Part shown: one piece after another, positions 9,358-17,788 of the stretch
Position numbering within the stretch: the stretch's first letter is position 1
Layout of the letters: the number at the start of each line of letters is the position of its first letter
From: Mycobacteriaceae bacterium
GTDB lineage: Bacteria; Actinomycetota; Actinomycetes; Mycobacteriales; Mycobacteriaceae
Length of the DNA stretch: 64,000 nucleotides
Direction of reading: 5' to 3'
Assembly (NCBI GenBank): GCA_019749805.1
Contig: JAIEPH010000027.1
Span: 62,001-126,000 of the forward strand
The notes under the pieces: model-generated
What the model saw: only the letters and a program-made list of their open reading frames with translations
Told to the model about the DNA's origin: nothing
Database searches by the model: none
Program-made: the position numbers and the translations under genes

Positions 9358-10155
9358 AACCCCGTGGCGATGCCTGCGGCGTTCGTGGGGCACGGGAGTC
9401 CCATGAACGCACTCGAGTCCAACCGGTACACCGCGGCCTGGCGGGCGTTCGGTCAGCAGGTCGGCCGGCCGCGCGCGATCTTGGCGATCAGCGCGCACTG
9501 GTACATCAACGCCACGGCCGTGACCGCCATGTCGCGTCCGCGGACGATTCACGACTTCTACGGATTTCCGCCCGAATTATTCGACGTGCAGTATCCCGCT
9601 CCGGGACTGCCCGAACTCGCCGACGAAGTCAGCGAGGTGGTCCATCCCACATGGGTCGGTGCCGATGTCGACAGCTGGGGCATCGACCACGGCACATGGT
9701 CGGTGTTGGTTCACGCGTTTCCGGATGCGTCGGTGCCGGTCGTACAGCTATCGATCAATGCCGAGAAGCCACTGGACTACCACTTGGAACTCGGGGCGAA
9801 GCTGGCACCGCTGCGGGAGCGGGGAATCCTGATCCTGGCCAGCGGCAACGTCGTTCACAACCTGGGGGCGATGGACCCGAATCTCGGGGACACCGGCTAC
9901 GACTGGGCACGCCGGTTCGATGGCGCGGCCCGAACGATGATCCTGTCGAAGCCCTCCGACGCGGCAGGGCTCGACCGGCATTCCGACTTCGGGCTCGCGG
10001 CGCCGACGCCGGACCACTTCATCCCGTGGCTGTATCTGGCGGGACTCGCCTCTGCCGCCACCGACGAAATCGACATCCTCGTCGACGGCTACTCCCACGG
10101 CTCACTGTCGATGACGGCCTACACCCTGGGATCGAAGGGCACCGACGCCGGCTGA
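9355..10155 (+). CDS. DODA-type extradiol aromatic ring-opening dioxygenase
   Basis: The 266-residue protein belongs to the class III LigB/YgiD-like extradiol dioxygenases. Early motifs VGHGSPMNAL and ISAHWY supply metal-binding histidines, and further family motifs are GIDHGTWSVL and ASGNVVHNLG. Such enzymes open catecholic rings using a divalent metal; E. coli YgiD is the DOPA dioxygenase member. Its place after catC suggests a role on catechols or related diols, but the substrate cannot be read from the sequence. A -10 hexamer overlapping the catC stop suggests separate transcription. Confidence 0.85.
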   Translation: MNPVAMPAAFVGHGSPMNALESNRYTAAWRAFGQQVGRPRAILAISAHWYINATAVTAMSRPRTIHDFYGFPPELFDVQYPAPGLPELADEVSEVVHPTWVGADVDSWGIDHGTWSVLVHAFPDASVPVVQLSINAEKPLDYHLELGAKLAPLRERGILILASGNVVHNLGAMDPNLGDTGYDWARRFDGAARTMILSKPSDAAGLDRHSDFGLAAPTPDHFIPWLYLAGLASAATDEIDILVDGYSHGSLSMTAYTLGSKGTDAG

Positions 10156-10157
10156 CC

Positions 10158-11294
10158 TCAGGCGGGGCGGGCCACCCCTGCGAGCTTCTGGATGACGCGA
10201 ATCTCGTCGTCGTTGTGGGCTCGTCCATCGGGGTGGATCAGATCGCTGAACCACGTGTCAGGGAGCTCGGTGTACGGCTGCTGCCACGAATCCCACGGCA
10301 GATACGTCTGCGTGCGTCCGGCGACGAACCCCCAGTTATAGGCACCGACGTTGCGCCGCTTGGCGATCGGAAGAATTCCTTCGACCGTGCTCCCCAAGTT
10401 CCGCGCCAGGTACTCGGTGCAGATGATCGGGCGCCCCAGCGGGGTGAGTTCGTCGATGCGGGCGTCGAATTCAGCGGGTTCGGCGTAGCTGTGAAAACTG
10501 ATGATGTCGGAGTGCTCGAGCTGCAGGCCGGCTATCTTGCTGCGGCTTCCCGGATCCTTCCAGTGGCCCTGCCAAACGCCACTGGTCAATGGCTGAATCG
10601 GGTTGACGGCGCGCACCCATTGGAAGACATGCGGGAGGAAGGCGGCGACCAGTTCCATCTTGTCCTGGTGCTCGACCTCGCTGTAGTCCTTCGACGGGTT
10701 GTCCGGCTCGTTCCAGACGTCCCAGCCGAGCACGCGAGGATCGTTCGCGAACATGCCCACGACGCCGGTGACATAGCTTTGCAGCACGCGGGTGTAGGCC
10801 GGGTCCCGAAGACGATGGGCGCCCGGGCTCTGCACCCAGCCGGAGTTGTGCACCCCCTTGATGGGTGCGCGTTGACGGCCCGCCTTCGGTAAGGGATCCC
10901 AGCACGAGTCGAACAAAACGAAGAGCGGCTTGATCTGGTGACGCGCTGCGATGGCCACGAATTCGGAAAGCCGGCTGCTGAACCCGGCCCGGTCGGTCGC
11001 CCACAACTGGTCGTGCAGGAACACCCGCATGGTGTTCATCCCGATGCGCCGGGCCACGCTCAGCTCGCCCGCAATGCGGCGCGCGTCGTAGGTGCCCGCC
11101 TGGAACATTTCCAGCTGGTTCACGGCGGTCGACGTGACATAGTTCGCGCCAAGCAACCAGCCTTGCTGGGCGTACCAGGCGTTCGCGCGATCTGCCGACC
11201 ATCGACTCGCCGCAGCGGAGGCGACGGGAATCTTGGTCAGCGCCGCGGCCGCTGCCAGGTACAACGGGAGCTTGAGAGCCGTTCGCCGGTGCAC
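10158..11294 (-). CDS. Secreted glycoside hydrolase family 5-like protein
   Basis: The 378-residue protein starts (GTG 11294) with a twin-arginine-like leader, HRRTALKLP followed by an alanine-rich hydrophobic segment ending near ASAAAS, so export is likely. The mature part resembles GH5 TIM-barrel cellulases and mannanases: WDVWNEPDNP carries the acid/base Glu, HSYAEP is a barrel strand, and CTEYLARN carries the probable nucleophile Glu. The polysaccharide substrate is unknown; mycobacterial relatives could act on host or plant glycans or on the cell's own envelope glycans. It is convergent with the dioxygenase gene, leaving 2 bp between the stops. Confidence 0.82.
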   Translation of the reverse strand: MHRRTALKLPLYLAAAAALTKIPVASAAASRWSADRANAWYAQQGWLLGANYVTSTAVNQLEMFQAGTYDARRIAGELSVARRIGMNTMRVFLHDQLWATDRAGFSSRLSEFVAIAARHQIKPLFVLFDSCWDPLPKAGRQRAPIKGVHNSGWVQSPGAHRLRDPAYTRVLQSYVTGVVGMFANDPRVLGWDVWNEPDNPSKDYSEVEHQDKMELVAAFLPHVFQWVRAVNPIQPLTSGVWQGHWKDPGSRSKIAGLQLEHSDIISFHSYAEPAEFDARIDELTPLGRPIICTEYLARNLGSTVEGILPIAKRRNVGAYNWGFVAGRTQTYLPWDSWQQPYTELPDTWFSDLIHPDGRAHNDDEIRVIQKLAGVARPA

Positions 11295-11306
11295 CAGACG
11301 ACCATA
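11294..11306 (-). promoter_or_regulatory. Predicted leaderless promoter of the GH5-like gene
   Basis: TATGGT (11306-11301) ends six bases before the GTG at 11294. There is no ribosome-binding site, in keeping with a leaderless transcript. Confidence 0.5.
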
Positions 11307-11341
11307 ATGTCACGTATCGAAATGTTTGCTGTCATGTCTCA

Positions 11342-11356
11342 TGTTGCAACGCAACA
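11342..11356. promoter_or_regulatory. Palindrome upstream of the GH5-like gene
   Basis: TGTTGC and GCAACA form a perfect 6-bp inverted repeat around AAC, about 36 bp upstream of the predicted -10. It is placed like an operator; the protein that binds it is unknown. Confidence 0.35.
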
Positions 11357-11474
11357 GGTTTCAAATCGTTATCCAGCAGCCGAGCAGGGTCCGAAAATCT
11401 AGGTCCACAGCTTGGCGCGGCTGAAGGTACAGCACGTCGACCAGTTCGTGGCCTGGAGCATGCCAGCCCGGCCT

Positions 11475-12320
11475 TCAGACCGTCCACACCGTTGTCTCCG
11501 CGACCGACCGTCGCGAAGGGACGGCACACTCGGCCGTGCTTGCCGGTATGGGGCCGAGCCGAATGAGCGTCTGTGGATAGGCTTCCGCGTCGAACAGTTC
11601 GCACGCGAGCGCCAACCGGTCACGCATGTCACTGATGGGTTCGGTCAACGCGCACGAGGCCAGCCCCATCACTGTGGCTGACAGCAGAAGATGGCTGAGC
11701 GCCTCTCCCGCACGCAACCGCATGGTGTCGTCGTCGGTCTCCGTGGCAAGGACCAGCAGGGTACCGTCGGCGACGCCGGGCCGTGGGCCGTCATCGACGT
11801 CACCTCCGTATCGCAAGCGAATTGCACCCTCCCGCAACCGCATCCAGTGCAGTTTGGGCACCACACTCATCTGCACACCGTATCGGGCGGCCCGGATGAG
11901 CAGCAGCTCCAGCGTTGACGGCGGTAGAGGTGACGCCGCGTAATCGCGGCGGTCCGATCTGCGGTGCGAAATGGCGGTCGCCAGTTCGAAGACAGCGTCG
12001 GTCGGGGCGTGGTCGATCAGCTCGAACGAGGCCACATGGCCGTCGCCGGGAAAGCGGCGGATGCGCGCCTGCCATCCCGCGGCGGCGAAGCTCACCGCAC
12101 AATGATTCAGGATGCAGCCACATCCCAGCAGGACGTTGCGCCGGTCGGCGTCGGTGCGGGCACCCTCACGGTCCCAATCGGCGTCCAGGTGTAATCCTGA
12201 GTCGTCGACCTGCCAACGCCAAGGCTGCGAATTGCGCGCCGAGGGGGCCCACGCGGCGAGTTCGAGTACACGCTGCAGCGTGGCGGTCTCGGGAAAGTTG
12301 CTTGGCAACCCCGTCTCCAT
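11475..12320 (-). CDS. Short Acg-like nitroreductase-family protein
   Basis: The N-terminal WAPSARNSQPWRW motif, the LLGCGCILNH segment and the C-terminal block with GEALSHLLLSATVMGLASCALTEP match the Acg family (M. tuberculosis Rv2032, a DosR-regulated dormancy protein of about 331 residues). This copy has 281 residues from the ATG at 12320. As I recall Acg, it lacks several dozen residues in the middle, so the lid or cofactor region may be altered. An upstream GTG at 12359 is also possible; neither start has a strong ribosome-binding site. Acg proteins are flavin-binding with unclear reductase activity. The nearby Hsp20 and J-domain genes hint at a stress role. Confidence 0.78.
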   Translation of the reverse strand: METGLPSNFPETATLQRVLELAAWAPSARNSQPWRWQVDDSGLHLDADWDREGARTDADRRNVLLGCGCILNHCAVSFAAAGWQARIRRFPGDGHVASFELIDHAPTDAVFELATAISHRRSDRRDYAASPLPPSTLELLLIRAARYGVQMSVVPKLHWMRLREGAIRLRYGGDVDDGPRPGVADGTLLVLATETDDDTMRLRAGEALSHLLLSATVMGLASCALTEPISDMRDRLALACELFDAEAYPQTLIRLGPIPASTAECAVPSRRSVAETTVWTV

Positions 12321-12359
12321 CGTCACGTCCGGTGCGAGCCTGTATGGTCTCACACCCAC

Positions 12360-12691
12360 ACCCTGCCCAAGGGCCGCTGCTCGCGTTCACGCTGCGTGGC
12401 CGCGGCACAACCTTGGTTTCGCGATCACCGAGGCTATCGCGCGCGAGACTCAAGCCAATCCGATGAAGGCTCCCCCCGTTTTCGTTCCCATGTCCACCTC
12501 CTCGTCAACGACGCACCCCGACTCACATTCGCGGAGGTGGTGACAAACGCCGGTTGGGCGATGAGTTCCCGCCACCGGCTTAGTTCCACCGATCGTGCTT
12601 CAACGTGGTGACGGACAGGTCCGCAGTCAGCGGTTAAAGTCTGACGATGTCGGTCGCCAACGAGGAATGAACTGCAGCGTGAGGACGCGCC
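12360..12691. other. Non-coding interval between nitroreductase and phospholipase D genes
   Basis: No convincing gene is seen in these 332 bp. A strong GAGGAGG site sits before an ATG at 12491 on the minus strand. The frame it opens overlaps the nitroreductase gene in another frame and shows no protein-like character. The interval should hold the divergent promoters of both neighbours. Confidence 0.4.
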
Positions 12692-14278
12692 ATGGGCGAC
12701 GAACGGTCTGAACAACCTGATCGCATTCTGAGGCCAGGTGAAACCTGCTGGCGCACCGCCCACGCGGATCGCTTCAGCCGTATCGTCGACGGTGCCGACT
12801 ACCTCGCAGATGTGAAGGCGGCAATGCTGCGCGCCAAGCGCCGCATCATGCTGATCGGCTGGGATTTCGACTACCGGACTGCCTTCGAAGCCGACAAGAA
12901 ATCGCTGCCCGGCCCCAATCACCTCGGTACCTTCCTGCACTGGCTGGTATGGCGGCGGCCCGACCTGCGGGTCTATCTGCTCAAGTCGAATCTGCGGTTG
13001 CTGCCCGCCTTCGACGGATTCTGGTTCGGTATCGCACCGGTCGGCCTGCTCAATGTCATCACTCCACCCCGCATGCACTTTGCGGTCGACGGTGCACATC
13101 CGCCCGGGGCGGTCCACCATCAGAAGATCGTGGTCGCCGACGATGCGATTGCATTCTGCGGCGGCATCGACCTCACCCTTGGACGCTGGGATACCCGGAT
13201 GCACCTGGGCGACGACCCGCGCAGGAAAGGAGCGGGGAAACCCTACGGACCGCGACACGAAGTTGCGACAGTCTGTGACGGTGATGCGGCGCGCGCTCTC
13301 GCCGAGCAGGCGCGCGACCGCTGGCGCGCCGCCACCGGCGAAGTACTCGAGCCGATCGCGGCGCGGCGCAAAATCTGGCCGCCCGCTGTCGTGGGGCTGT
13401 TGCGTGACGTCGACGTCGGCATTGCGCGAACGCTGCCCGCGTTACCGGAACGTGCGGAGGTCAGAGAGGTTGAGGCACTCAACCTGGCCGCTGTCGCTGC
13501 CGCCAAGGACGTCATCTATCTGGAGAACCAGTACCTGGCTGCACGCGCATTGGCCCAAGCGCTCGCCGCGCAATTGGCGGAGCCCGACGGGCCGGAGATC
13601 ATCATCGTCTTACCGCGAAGTTCTGAGAGCAGGCTGGAGCAGCAGTCGATGGACAGCGCGAGGCAGCGCCTGCTTCGGCTGCTGTGGGACGCGGACGCTT
13701 ACGGTCGCCTGGGTGTGTACTGGCCGGTGGCCGCCGGCGGAGTTCCGGTCTACGTCCACTCCAAGGTGATGGTGATCGATGACCGGCTGCTGCGGATCGG
13801 ATCGTCGAATCTCAATAACCGGTCGTTGGGCTTCGACAGCGAATGTGACGTGGCTCTGGAAGCGGTGCCTGGTGTCGGCGGCCACGAGGCGATCGCCAGT
13901 GAGATCACCTACGCGAGAGACGATCTGCTGGCAGAACATCTCGGCATCTCCGTCGAAGATCTCCGTGCCGAAATCGCCAGCCGCGGCTCACTTCTCGCCG
14001 CTGTCGATTCGTTGCGCACCGTTGGCCGGTCGCTACGCAAGTTCACCCGCACCATGACGTCTGCCGACGCCGGTCCCTTCGCCGAGAACGATCTCATGGA
14101 CCCCCCAAGCGTCCCAGAGTCGACAATTCAAGGCGTCTTCAGCTTGGTCACGGGAGCGGCGCTGTGGCCGCTGACCAGGCTGGCGCCGCAGGCCGTCTCG
14201 ACCGTCCGCTCGCTTTCCGACGCCGCGGCGGCGCTGCGCAGCGTTGCGGAGTCCTTGCGAGACGACCCCGACGGCTGA
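12692..14278 (+). CDS. Phospholipase D-family protein
   Basis: The 528-residue protein carries both HKD motifs of the phospholipase D superfamily: His143-Lys145-Asp150 in VHHQKIVVAD and His356-Lys358-Asp363 in VHSKVMVIDD, the latter followed by GSSNLNNRS. Family members hydrolyse or transfer phosphodiester head groups; cardiolipin synthases share the fold. The C-terminal 100 residues beyond the second HKD domain form an alanine-rich helical tail. There is no signal peptide or obvious membrane segment, and the start follows GTGAGGACG. The exact lipid substrate is not determinable. Confidence 0.88.
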   Translation: MGDERSEQPDRILRPGETCWRTAHADRFSRIVDGADYLADVKAAMLRAKRRIMLIGWDFDYRTAFEADKKSLPGPNHLGTFLHWLVWRRPDLRVYLLKSNLRLLPAFDGFWFGIAPVGLLNVITPPRMHFAVDGAHPPGAVHHQKIVVADDAIAFCGGIDLTLGRWDTRMHLGDDPRRKGAGKPYGPRHEVATVCDGDAARALAEQARDRWRAATGEVLEPIAARRKIWPPAVVGLLRDVDVGIARTLPALPERAEVREVEALNLAAVAAAKDVIYLENQYLAARALAQALAAQLAEPDGPEIIIVLPRSSESRLEQQSMDSARQRLLRLLWDADAYGRLGVYWPVAAGGVPVYVHSKVMVIDDRLLRIGSSNLNNRSLGFDSECDVALEAVPGVGGHEAIASEITYARDDLLAEHLGISVEDLRAEIASRGSLLAAVDSLRTVGRSLRKFTRTMTSADAGPFAENDLMDPPSVPESTIQGVFSLVTGAALWPLTRLAPQAVSTVRSLSDAAAALRSVAESLRDDPDG

Positions 14279-14302
14279 TCGACGGGCCGGTGAGCTCTCG
14301 CG

Positions 14303-14632
14303 TCACCGGTGCCGACGTACCGGCCCGGCCCGTAGTGGCGGCGTCGAGTCCCGCGTCGAGGCCGCACCGGAATCATGGTGTCGGACAGTGATGTTCACTG
14401 GGCCGGGGGTAACCGTGGATTGCTGCGATGCGGCGGGCGGGGCGTGGGTGCGCAGCGTCGAGTAGGCGGCCAGCAACTGCTGCAAACGGGTGTCGGCCCC
14501 CTGCGCCGACATGGGGTCGCGCGTGTCGGGGTGAGTCGCGAGCACCCGGGCACGAAACGCACGAACGATTTCGGCCTGCGACGCGCCGGGCGACACCCCC
14601 AGCACGGCGTACGGATCTTCACTGCTGTTCAC
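14303..14632 (-). CDS. Small J-domain protein
   Basis: The 109-residue protein is essentially an N-terminal J domain (about residues 5-60): DPYAVLGVSPGAS, then the HPD tripeptide in THPDTRD, then a closing helix LQQLLAAYSTLR. J domains stimulate the ATPase of Hsp70. The GTG at 14632 is chosen because a CAGGAG site lies 6 bases upstream and the protein then starts just before the J domain; a longer upstream frame looks non-coding. The gene lies on the same strand as the 18 kDa Hsp20 gene, supporting a chaperone or stress role. The tail of about 45 residues is low-complexity. Confidence 0.75.
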   Translation of the reverse strand: MNSSEDPYAVLGVSPGASQAEIVRAFRARVLATHPDTRDPMSAQGADTRLQQLLAAYSTLRTHAPPAASQQSTVTPGPVNITVRHHDSGAASTRDSTPPLRAGPVRRHR

Positions 14633-14662
14633 CGCATGCTCCTGCATCAGAAGGCGCCTGAA

Positions 14663-14688
14663 GCGGGGCCGGGGTTTCCCGGCCCCGC
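14663..14688. terminator. Strong GC hairpin upstream of the J-domain gene
   Basis: GCGGGGCCGGG and CCCGGCCCCGC pair perfectly over 11 bp around a GTTT loop. It could end transcription coming leftward from hsp18. No T-run follows on either strand, as is common in mycobacteria. Confidence 0.55.
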
Positions 14689-14843
14689 CGCTCAGATTGG
14701 GCGTTTGGTGCCGTAGCCGCCGCGCGTGCTCAACGCCATGTCGATGGCTGGTCGCTGCGACCGGCCTCTGTCGGTCGGTGCGATTCGACGTTCCTGAGAC
14801 GTGGGCGGCTTGGCTGAACTTGTTCGACGACTTCGGAAAAGCA

Positions 14844-15179
14844 TCACCTCCCTGTTGTCCTGACAACTCGAAAAGACACCGTCGCACCGGGGTGCGGAGG
14901 CGATCTCTGGGTCGGCCACACGTCCGTGTGCCATCGCTGTCTTGGTGTCACCACGAACCCGCCCGACGCGAGACCGACGCCCGGACGCGGGTCCCTGGCC
15001 TCGGCCACCGCGGTGGGTAAGGAAACTCGCCGAAGCGCGGGCCTATCCCCGGTTGTCGCGCGGGCCGGGCCCGTGGTCTGCTCCTCGAGAATGCGTATCC
15101 ACTCAGCCTCGACGACCGATTCGGCTTCGGCGAGTGACTCGACTGTCCATGCAATGCTCGTTGGCACGTCGTTCACCAC
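14844..15179 (-). CDS. Hypothetical small protein downstream of hsp18
   Basis: A 111-codon frame starts with GTG 6 bp after the hsp18 stop. Its first 35 residues (PTSIAWTVESLAEAESVVEAEWIRILEEQ) look like an amphipathic acidic helix. The rest is arginine/proline-rich and not clearly protein-like. I do not recognise the family. Its position suggests co-transcription with hsp18, and a strong hairpin lies about 155 bp beyond its stop. It may be non-coding. Confidence 0.3.
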   Translation of the reverse strand: MVNDVPTSIAWTVESLAEAESVVEAEWIRILEEQTTGPARATTGDRPALRRVSLPTAVAEARDPRPGVGLASGGFVVTPRQRWHTDVWPTQRSPPHPGATVSFRVVRTTGR

Positions 15180-15185
15180 CCGAGG

Positions 15186-15605
15186 TCAAGCGTTGACGGG
15201 CTTCGTCTCGTCGCGGGAGGAAATCTGAATCCTTCGCGGCTTCGCCTTCTCCGCCACCGGGATGGTCAGCCGGAGGACGCCGCCGCTGTAATCGGCCTCG
15301 ATCCGTTCGGTGTCGAGCGTTTCGCCGAGAAACAGCTGCCTGCTGAAGACCCCTCGGGGGCGTTCGGCCGCAACCATTTCGCGCTCGCTGTCGAGAGCGG
15401 GGCGCTTGGCGTGCACGGTGAGCACGTTGCGTTCGACGTCCAGATCCAGCGAATCCGGGTCGACACCAGGCAGGTCCAATTCGACGATGAACGTGTCACC
15501 CTCGCGCCACGCGTCCATCGGCATCACCGTGGGGCGGGCGGCGGTGCCCAGCACCTGCTGGGCGAGGCGATCGACGTCGCGGAATGGATCGGTGCGCATC
15601 AACAT
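15186..15605 (-). CDS. hsp18: Hsp20 small heat-shock protein, 18 kDa antigen family
   Basis: The 139-residue protein closely resembles the M. leprae 18 kDa antigen from its N-terminus ([31 protein letters not shown]) through the alpha-crystallin domain (about residues 30-125, with [15 protein letters not shown] and [18 protein letters not shown]). Small heat-shock proteins are ATP-independent holdases that form oligomers and bind unfolding proteins. The ATG at 15605 has a strong GAGGAGG site. A perfect 22-bp inverted repeat lies between this gene and a divergent MerR-family gene, which is the likely regulator. Confidence 0.93.
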   Translation of the reverse strand: MLMRTDPFRDVDRLAQQVLGTAARPTVMPMDAWREGDTFIVELDLPGVDPDSLDLDVERNVLTVHAKRPALDSEREMVAAERPRGVFSRQLFLGETLDTERIEADYSGGVLRLTIPVAEKAKPRRIQISSRDETKPVNA

Positions 15606-15627
15606 GACTACCCTCCTCGGCCGCTAG

Positions 15628-15649
15628 ATCTATGGCTCATGCCATAGAT
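15628..15649. promoter_or_regulatory. Perfect 22-bp operator between hsp18 and the MerR gene
   Basis: ATCTATGGC and GCCATAGAT form perfect 9-bp arms around TCAT. It lies about 23 bp upstream of the hsp18 start, with a rightward TATAAC at 15654-15659, so it could cover promoters in both directions. The MerR-type regulator next door is the likely ligand. Confidence 0.65.
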
Positions 15650-15713
15650 TTCTTATAACACCAGATGTAGGGGTATGCAAGGATGTCTGAGGAGATTTCT
15701 GGACGGAGGATCG

Positions 15714-16058
15714 ATGCGCGAGGATTCGGCGGCCCGATCGGCGCGCGGCGTGTACGGCATCTCGGTGGCCGCGGAATTGACCGGAATCGACCCGCAGACG
15801 CTGCGGCTCTACGAGCGCCGCGGACTACTCACGCCCTCACGCACCGACGGCGGGACGCGACGGTACAGCGACGACGATGTGGTTCGACTGGAGCGCATCA
15901 GTCTGCTCGTCGAAGCGGGCGTCAACCTCGCCGGCGTCGCCCAGATCCTGCATCTGGAGCACCGAAATTCGTTGCTGGAAAACGACAATGGGCATCTGCG
16001 GTCGGAGAACACGAGACTGCGCGAACAGACCCGGACCACCCGCGACCGGCAGGGATGA
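15714..16058 (+). CDS. MerR/HspR-like heat-shock regulator
   Basis: The 114-residue protein has an N-terminal MerR winged helix (about residues 12-82): YGISVAAELTGIDPQTLRLYERRGLL, then the wing GGTRRYSDDDVVRLERI. The C-terminal tail of about 30 residues is a short coiled coil with no cysteine sensor. This architecture matches HspR, which represses chaperone genes with DnaK as co-repressor. The ATG at 15714 follows a GGACGGAGGA site; an earlier in-frame ATG at 15675 is less likely. It is divergent from hsp18 across a perfect palindrome, so it probably controls hsp18 and itself. Confidence 0.85.
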   Translation: MREDSAARSARGVYGISVAAELTGIDPQTLRLYERRGLLTPSRTDGGTRRYSDDDVVRLERISLLVEAGVNLAGVAQILHLEHRNSLLENDNGHLRSENTRLREQTRTTRDRQG

Positions 16059-16064
16059 CCGGAG

Positions 16065-16385
16065 CTAGTTGCAGCCCCTGGTGTCGAGGAGCGAGCACGG
16101 CCCGACCGGACCGCGGTTGTCCGGCGGTGGGTTCGGTCCGTCCCAGATCGTCGGGCCCACGTTGCCCTGGCCCCAGTTGACGATGTAGAAGGTGTGGCAG
16201 ATGTTCCAGTCCCAGTTCGGCGGACCGGGAGAATTGAACGGACCACCCGGTCCTCCGCCCGGGTCGTCGCCTGGGCACCACGTGCGTGGTTCTGACGGCG
16301 GGGCCGCAGGGGCGGGGGCCGCACTCAGCCCCAGGGCCGTGAGCGCTGCGAAAGTTGTTGTCAGAACTGCACTTACTCGATTCAT
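16065..16385 (-). CDS. Small secreted Gly/Pro-rich protein
   Basis: The 106-residue precursor begins with a classic signal peptide (MNRVSAVLTTTFAALTALG, cleavage probably after APAPAA). The mature part of about 80 residues is rich in Gly, Pro, Trp and Asn and has four cysteines (WCPG, NICH, GPCS and RGCN), which could form two disulphides. I recognise it only as a mycobacterial secreted type of unknown function. It is convergent with the MerR gene, 6 bp away. Confidence 0.72.
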   Translation of the reverse strand: MNRVSAVLTTTFAALTALGLSAAPAPAAPPSEPRTWCPGDDPGGGPGGPFNSPGPPNWDWNICHTFYIVNWGQGNVGPTIWDGPNPPPDNRGPVGPCSLLDTRGCN

Positions 16386-16592
16386 TGTGAACTCCTATCG
16401 CCGCTGGTGTGCAGATGTGATGCCAAGCCGAACGCCTCGACAAGGGCCAGTCAGTCGGTCCCCGAGACCTCGTAGTCCCTGTCTTGTTGCGAGTAGAGCA
16501 GCGCCACCTGGCTACCGATCCCAAGAATTCAGCATTACGTGCTGCGAAACGAGCCCGTCGGAGATGGACGTGGGACTGGCGAGCTGCGTCGG

Positions 16593-17705
16593 CTAGCGGC
16601 GTGGTGTCGTGGTGATGTGCACGTGGTCGTAGTGCCCGTAGCCCGATCCCGCCGGCCCGGCCGGCGTGTAATACGTGCCGCGCCAGATCACATCCTGGAG
16701 TCCGAACCGGGCGGCATTGGCCATCGCGAACGCCATGATCTCGTCCCCGAGCGCGATGCCCTCGGGGCTTTCGGCGTTGGGAATCATGATGTCGATCGCC
16801 AAGCCGCTCGGATGCCACGGCTTCGAGTCGGGCCGGACACCGCCGATCTCCGCGATCTGGGGGAACCTTTGGCTGACGGCGCGGGCAGCCAGGATGGTGT
16901 TGGCCTGCAGCCCGGCCTCGTACGCGACGCCGACCGGCAGCGCCTCCGGAATGATGTCGGCGGGAAGAGCCGCGGCGGGAGGAGGTACGGGGGCGGCGGC
17001 AGGAGGTGGAGCCATCACGTTGAGCATGGGGTCTGCCGGCGGGGGCACTGCCTGCGGCGGCGGCGCGTTGTCGATCACCGCCTGCTGGGCGGGTGTCAGC
17101 GCCGCGTACTGCGCCTCGGCGGCCGCGATCCGACGCTGCAGGTCGCTCGAATTCGTCTGTAGGTCGGCGCGCACGGCGGCGGACTGCTCGGCCGCGGCAC
17201 GGGCCTCGGCGGCCGACGCCTCAGAGGCCTTGGCGGCGGCGGCGGCGTTCTCACGTGCTGCTTGGAAAGCCTTCAATTGAGCAACCGCCTCGGCGGCGAT
17301 CCCGCGCTGCAGGGACAGCTGGTCGATCAGCTGTTGCGGAGACCCGGCTGTCAGCAACGCCGACATTTGACCAGTCCGTCCACTCATATACGTCATGGCA
17401 GCGATGTTGTCGGCCGCCGCTTGACGGGTGGCCAGCTGGGAATTCGCGGCGTCGAAGGCCGCCAGATCGGCGCGATGGCGCTCTTCGGCTGCCTTCTGAA
17501 CAGCCAACTTGTCTTCGAGATCGCGCTGAGCGGAGGTGACGCCTTCGCGACTTTGCACCGCCTCGCGCGACAGCTCATTCAGCTTGTCCAGCGCGTCAGA
17601 TTCCGGGTCCGCCTGCACGTCGCCCGCTATCGACATGGCAAGCACCAAAACCGCAGCCGCGAAACCGCCGATCGTTCGCCGAAGAGACTGGCGCACCCGG
17701 CTCAT
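16593..17705 (-). CDS. Secreted coiled-coil protein with ARB_07466-like C-terminal domain
   Basis: The 370-residue protein has an N-terminal export signal (RRTIGGFAAAVLVLAMSIAG, then DVQADPES) and a long alanine-rich coiled coil (about residues 45-215) like that of PcsB and RipA-type envelope proteins. A Pro/Ala linker (about 220-260) leads to a C-terminal domain with GGVRPDSKPWHPSGLAIDIMIPN and SGYGHYDHVHI, whose His/Asp pattern resembles M15/ARB_07466-type domains. It probably acts in cell-wall remodelling, but a catalytic activity is not proven. The start at 17705 is tentative; a GTG at 17717 has a closer AAGGA. Confidence 0.75.
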   Translation of the reverse strand: MSRVRQSLRRTIGGFAAAVLVLAMSIAGDVQADPESDALDKLNELSREAVQSREGVTSAQRDLEDKLAVQKAAEERHRADLAAFDAANSQLATRQAAADNIAAMTYMSGRTGQMSALLTAGSPQQLIDQLSLQRGIAAEAVAQLKAFQAARENAAAAAKASEASAAEARAAAEQSAAVRADLQTNSSDLQRRIAAAEAQYAALTPAQQAVIDNAPPPQAVPPPADPMLNVMAPPPAAAPVPPPAAALPADIIPEALPVGVAYEAGLQANTILAARAVSQRFPQIAEIGGVRPDSKPWHPSGLAIDIMIPNAESPEGIALGDEIMAFAMANAARFGLQDVIWRGTYYTPAGPAGSGYGHYDHVHITTTPRR

Positions 17706-17788
17706 TCGGACAGTCACGATCCTTCGTTGCAAGCCCCCCAGCTACACACGTCTCGGACAGGGTATGAACTGGCGCCCACGATGTCCAC

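Noticed and set aside
12166..12491. Minus-strand frame with a strong GAGGAGG site before ATG 12491
   Set aside because: It overlaps the nitroreductase start in another frame and lacks motifs; the good ribosome-binding site alone is not enough.
11475..16058. DosR-type regulatory box for the nitroreductase/Hsp20 region
   Set aside because: I looked for the GGGACT/AGTCCC-type palindrome in the gaps and saw none, so DosR control is not claimed.
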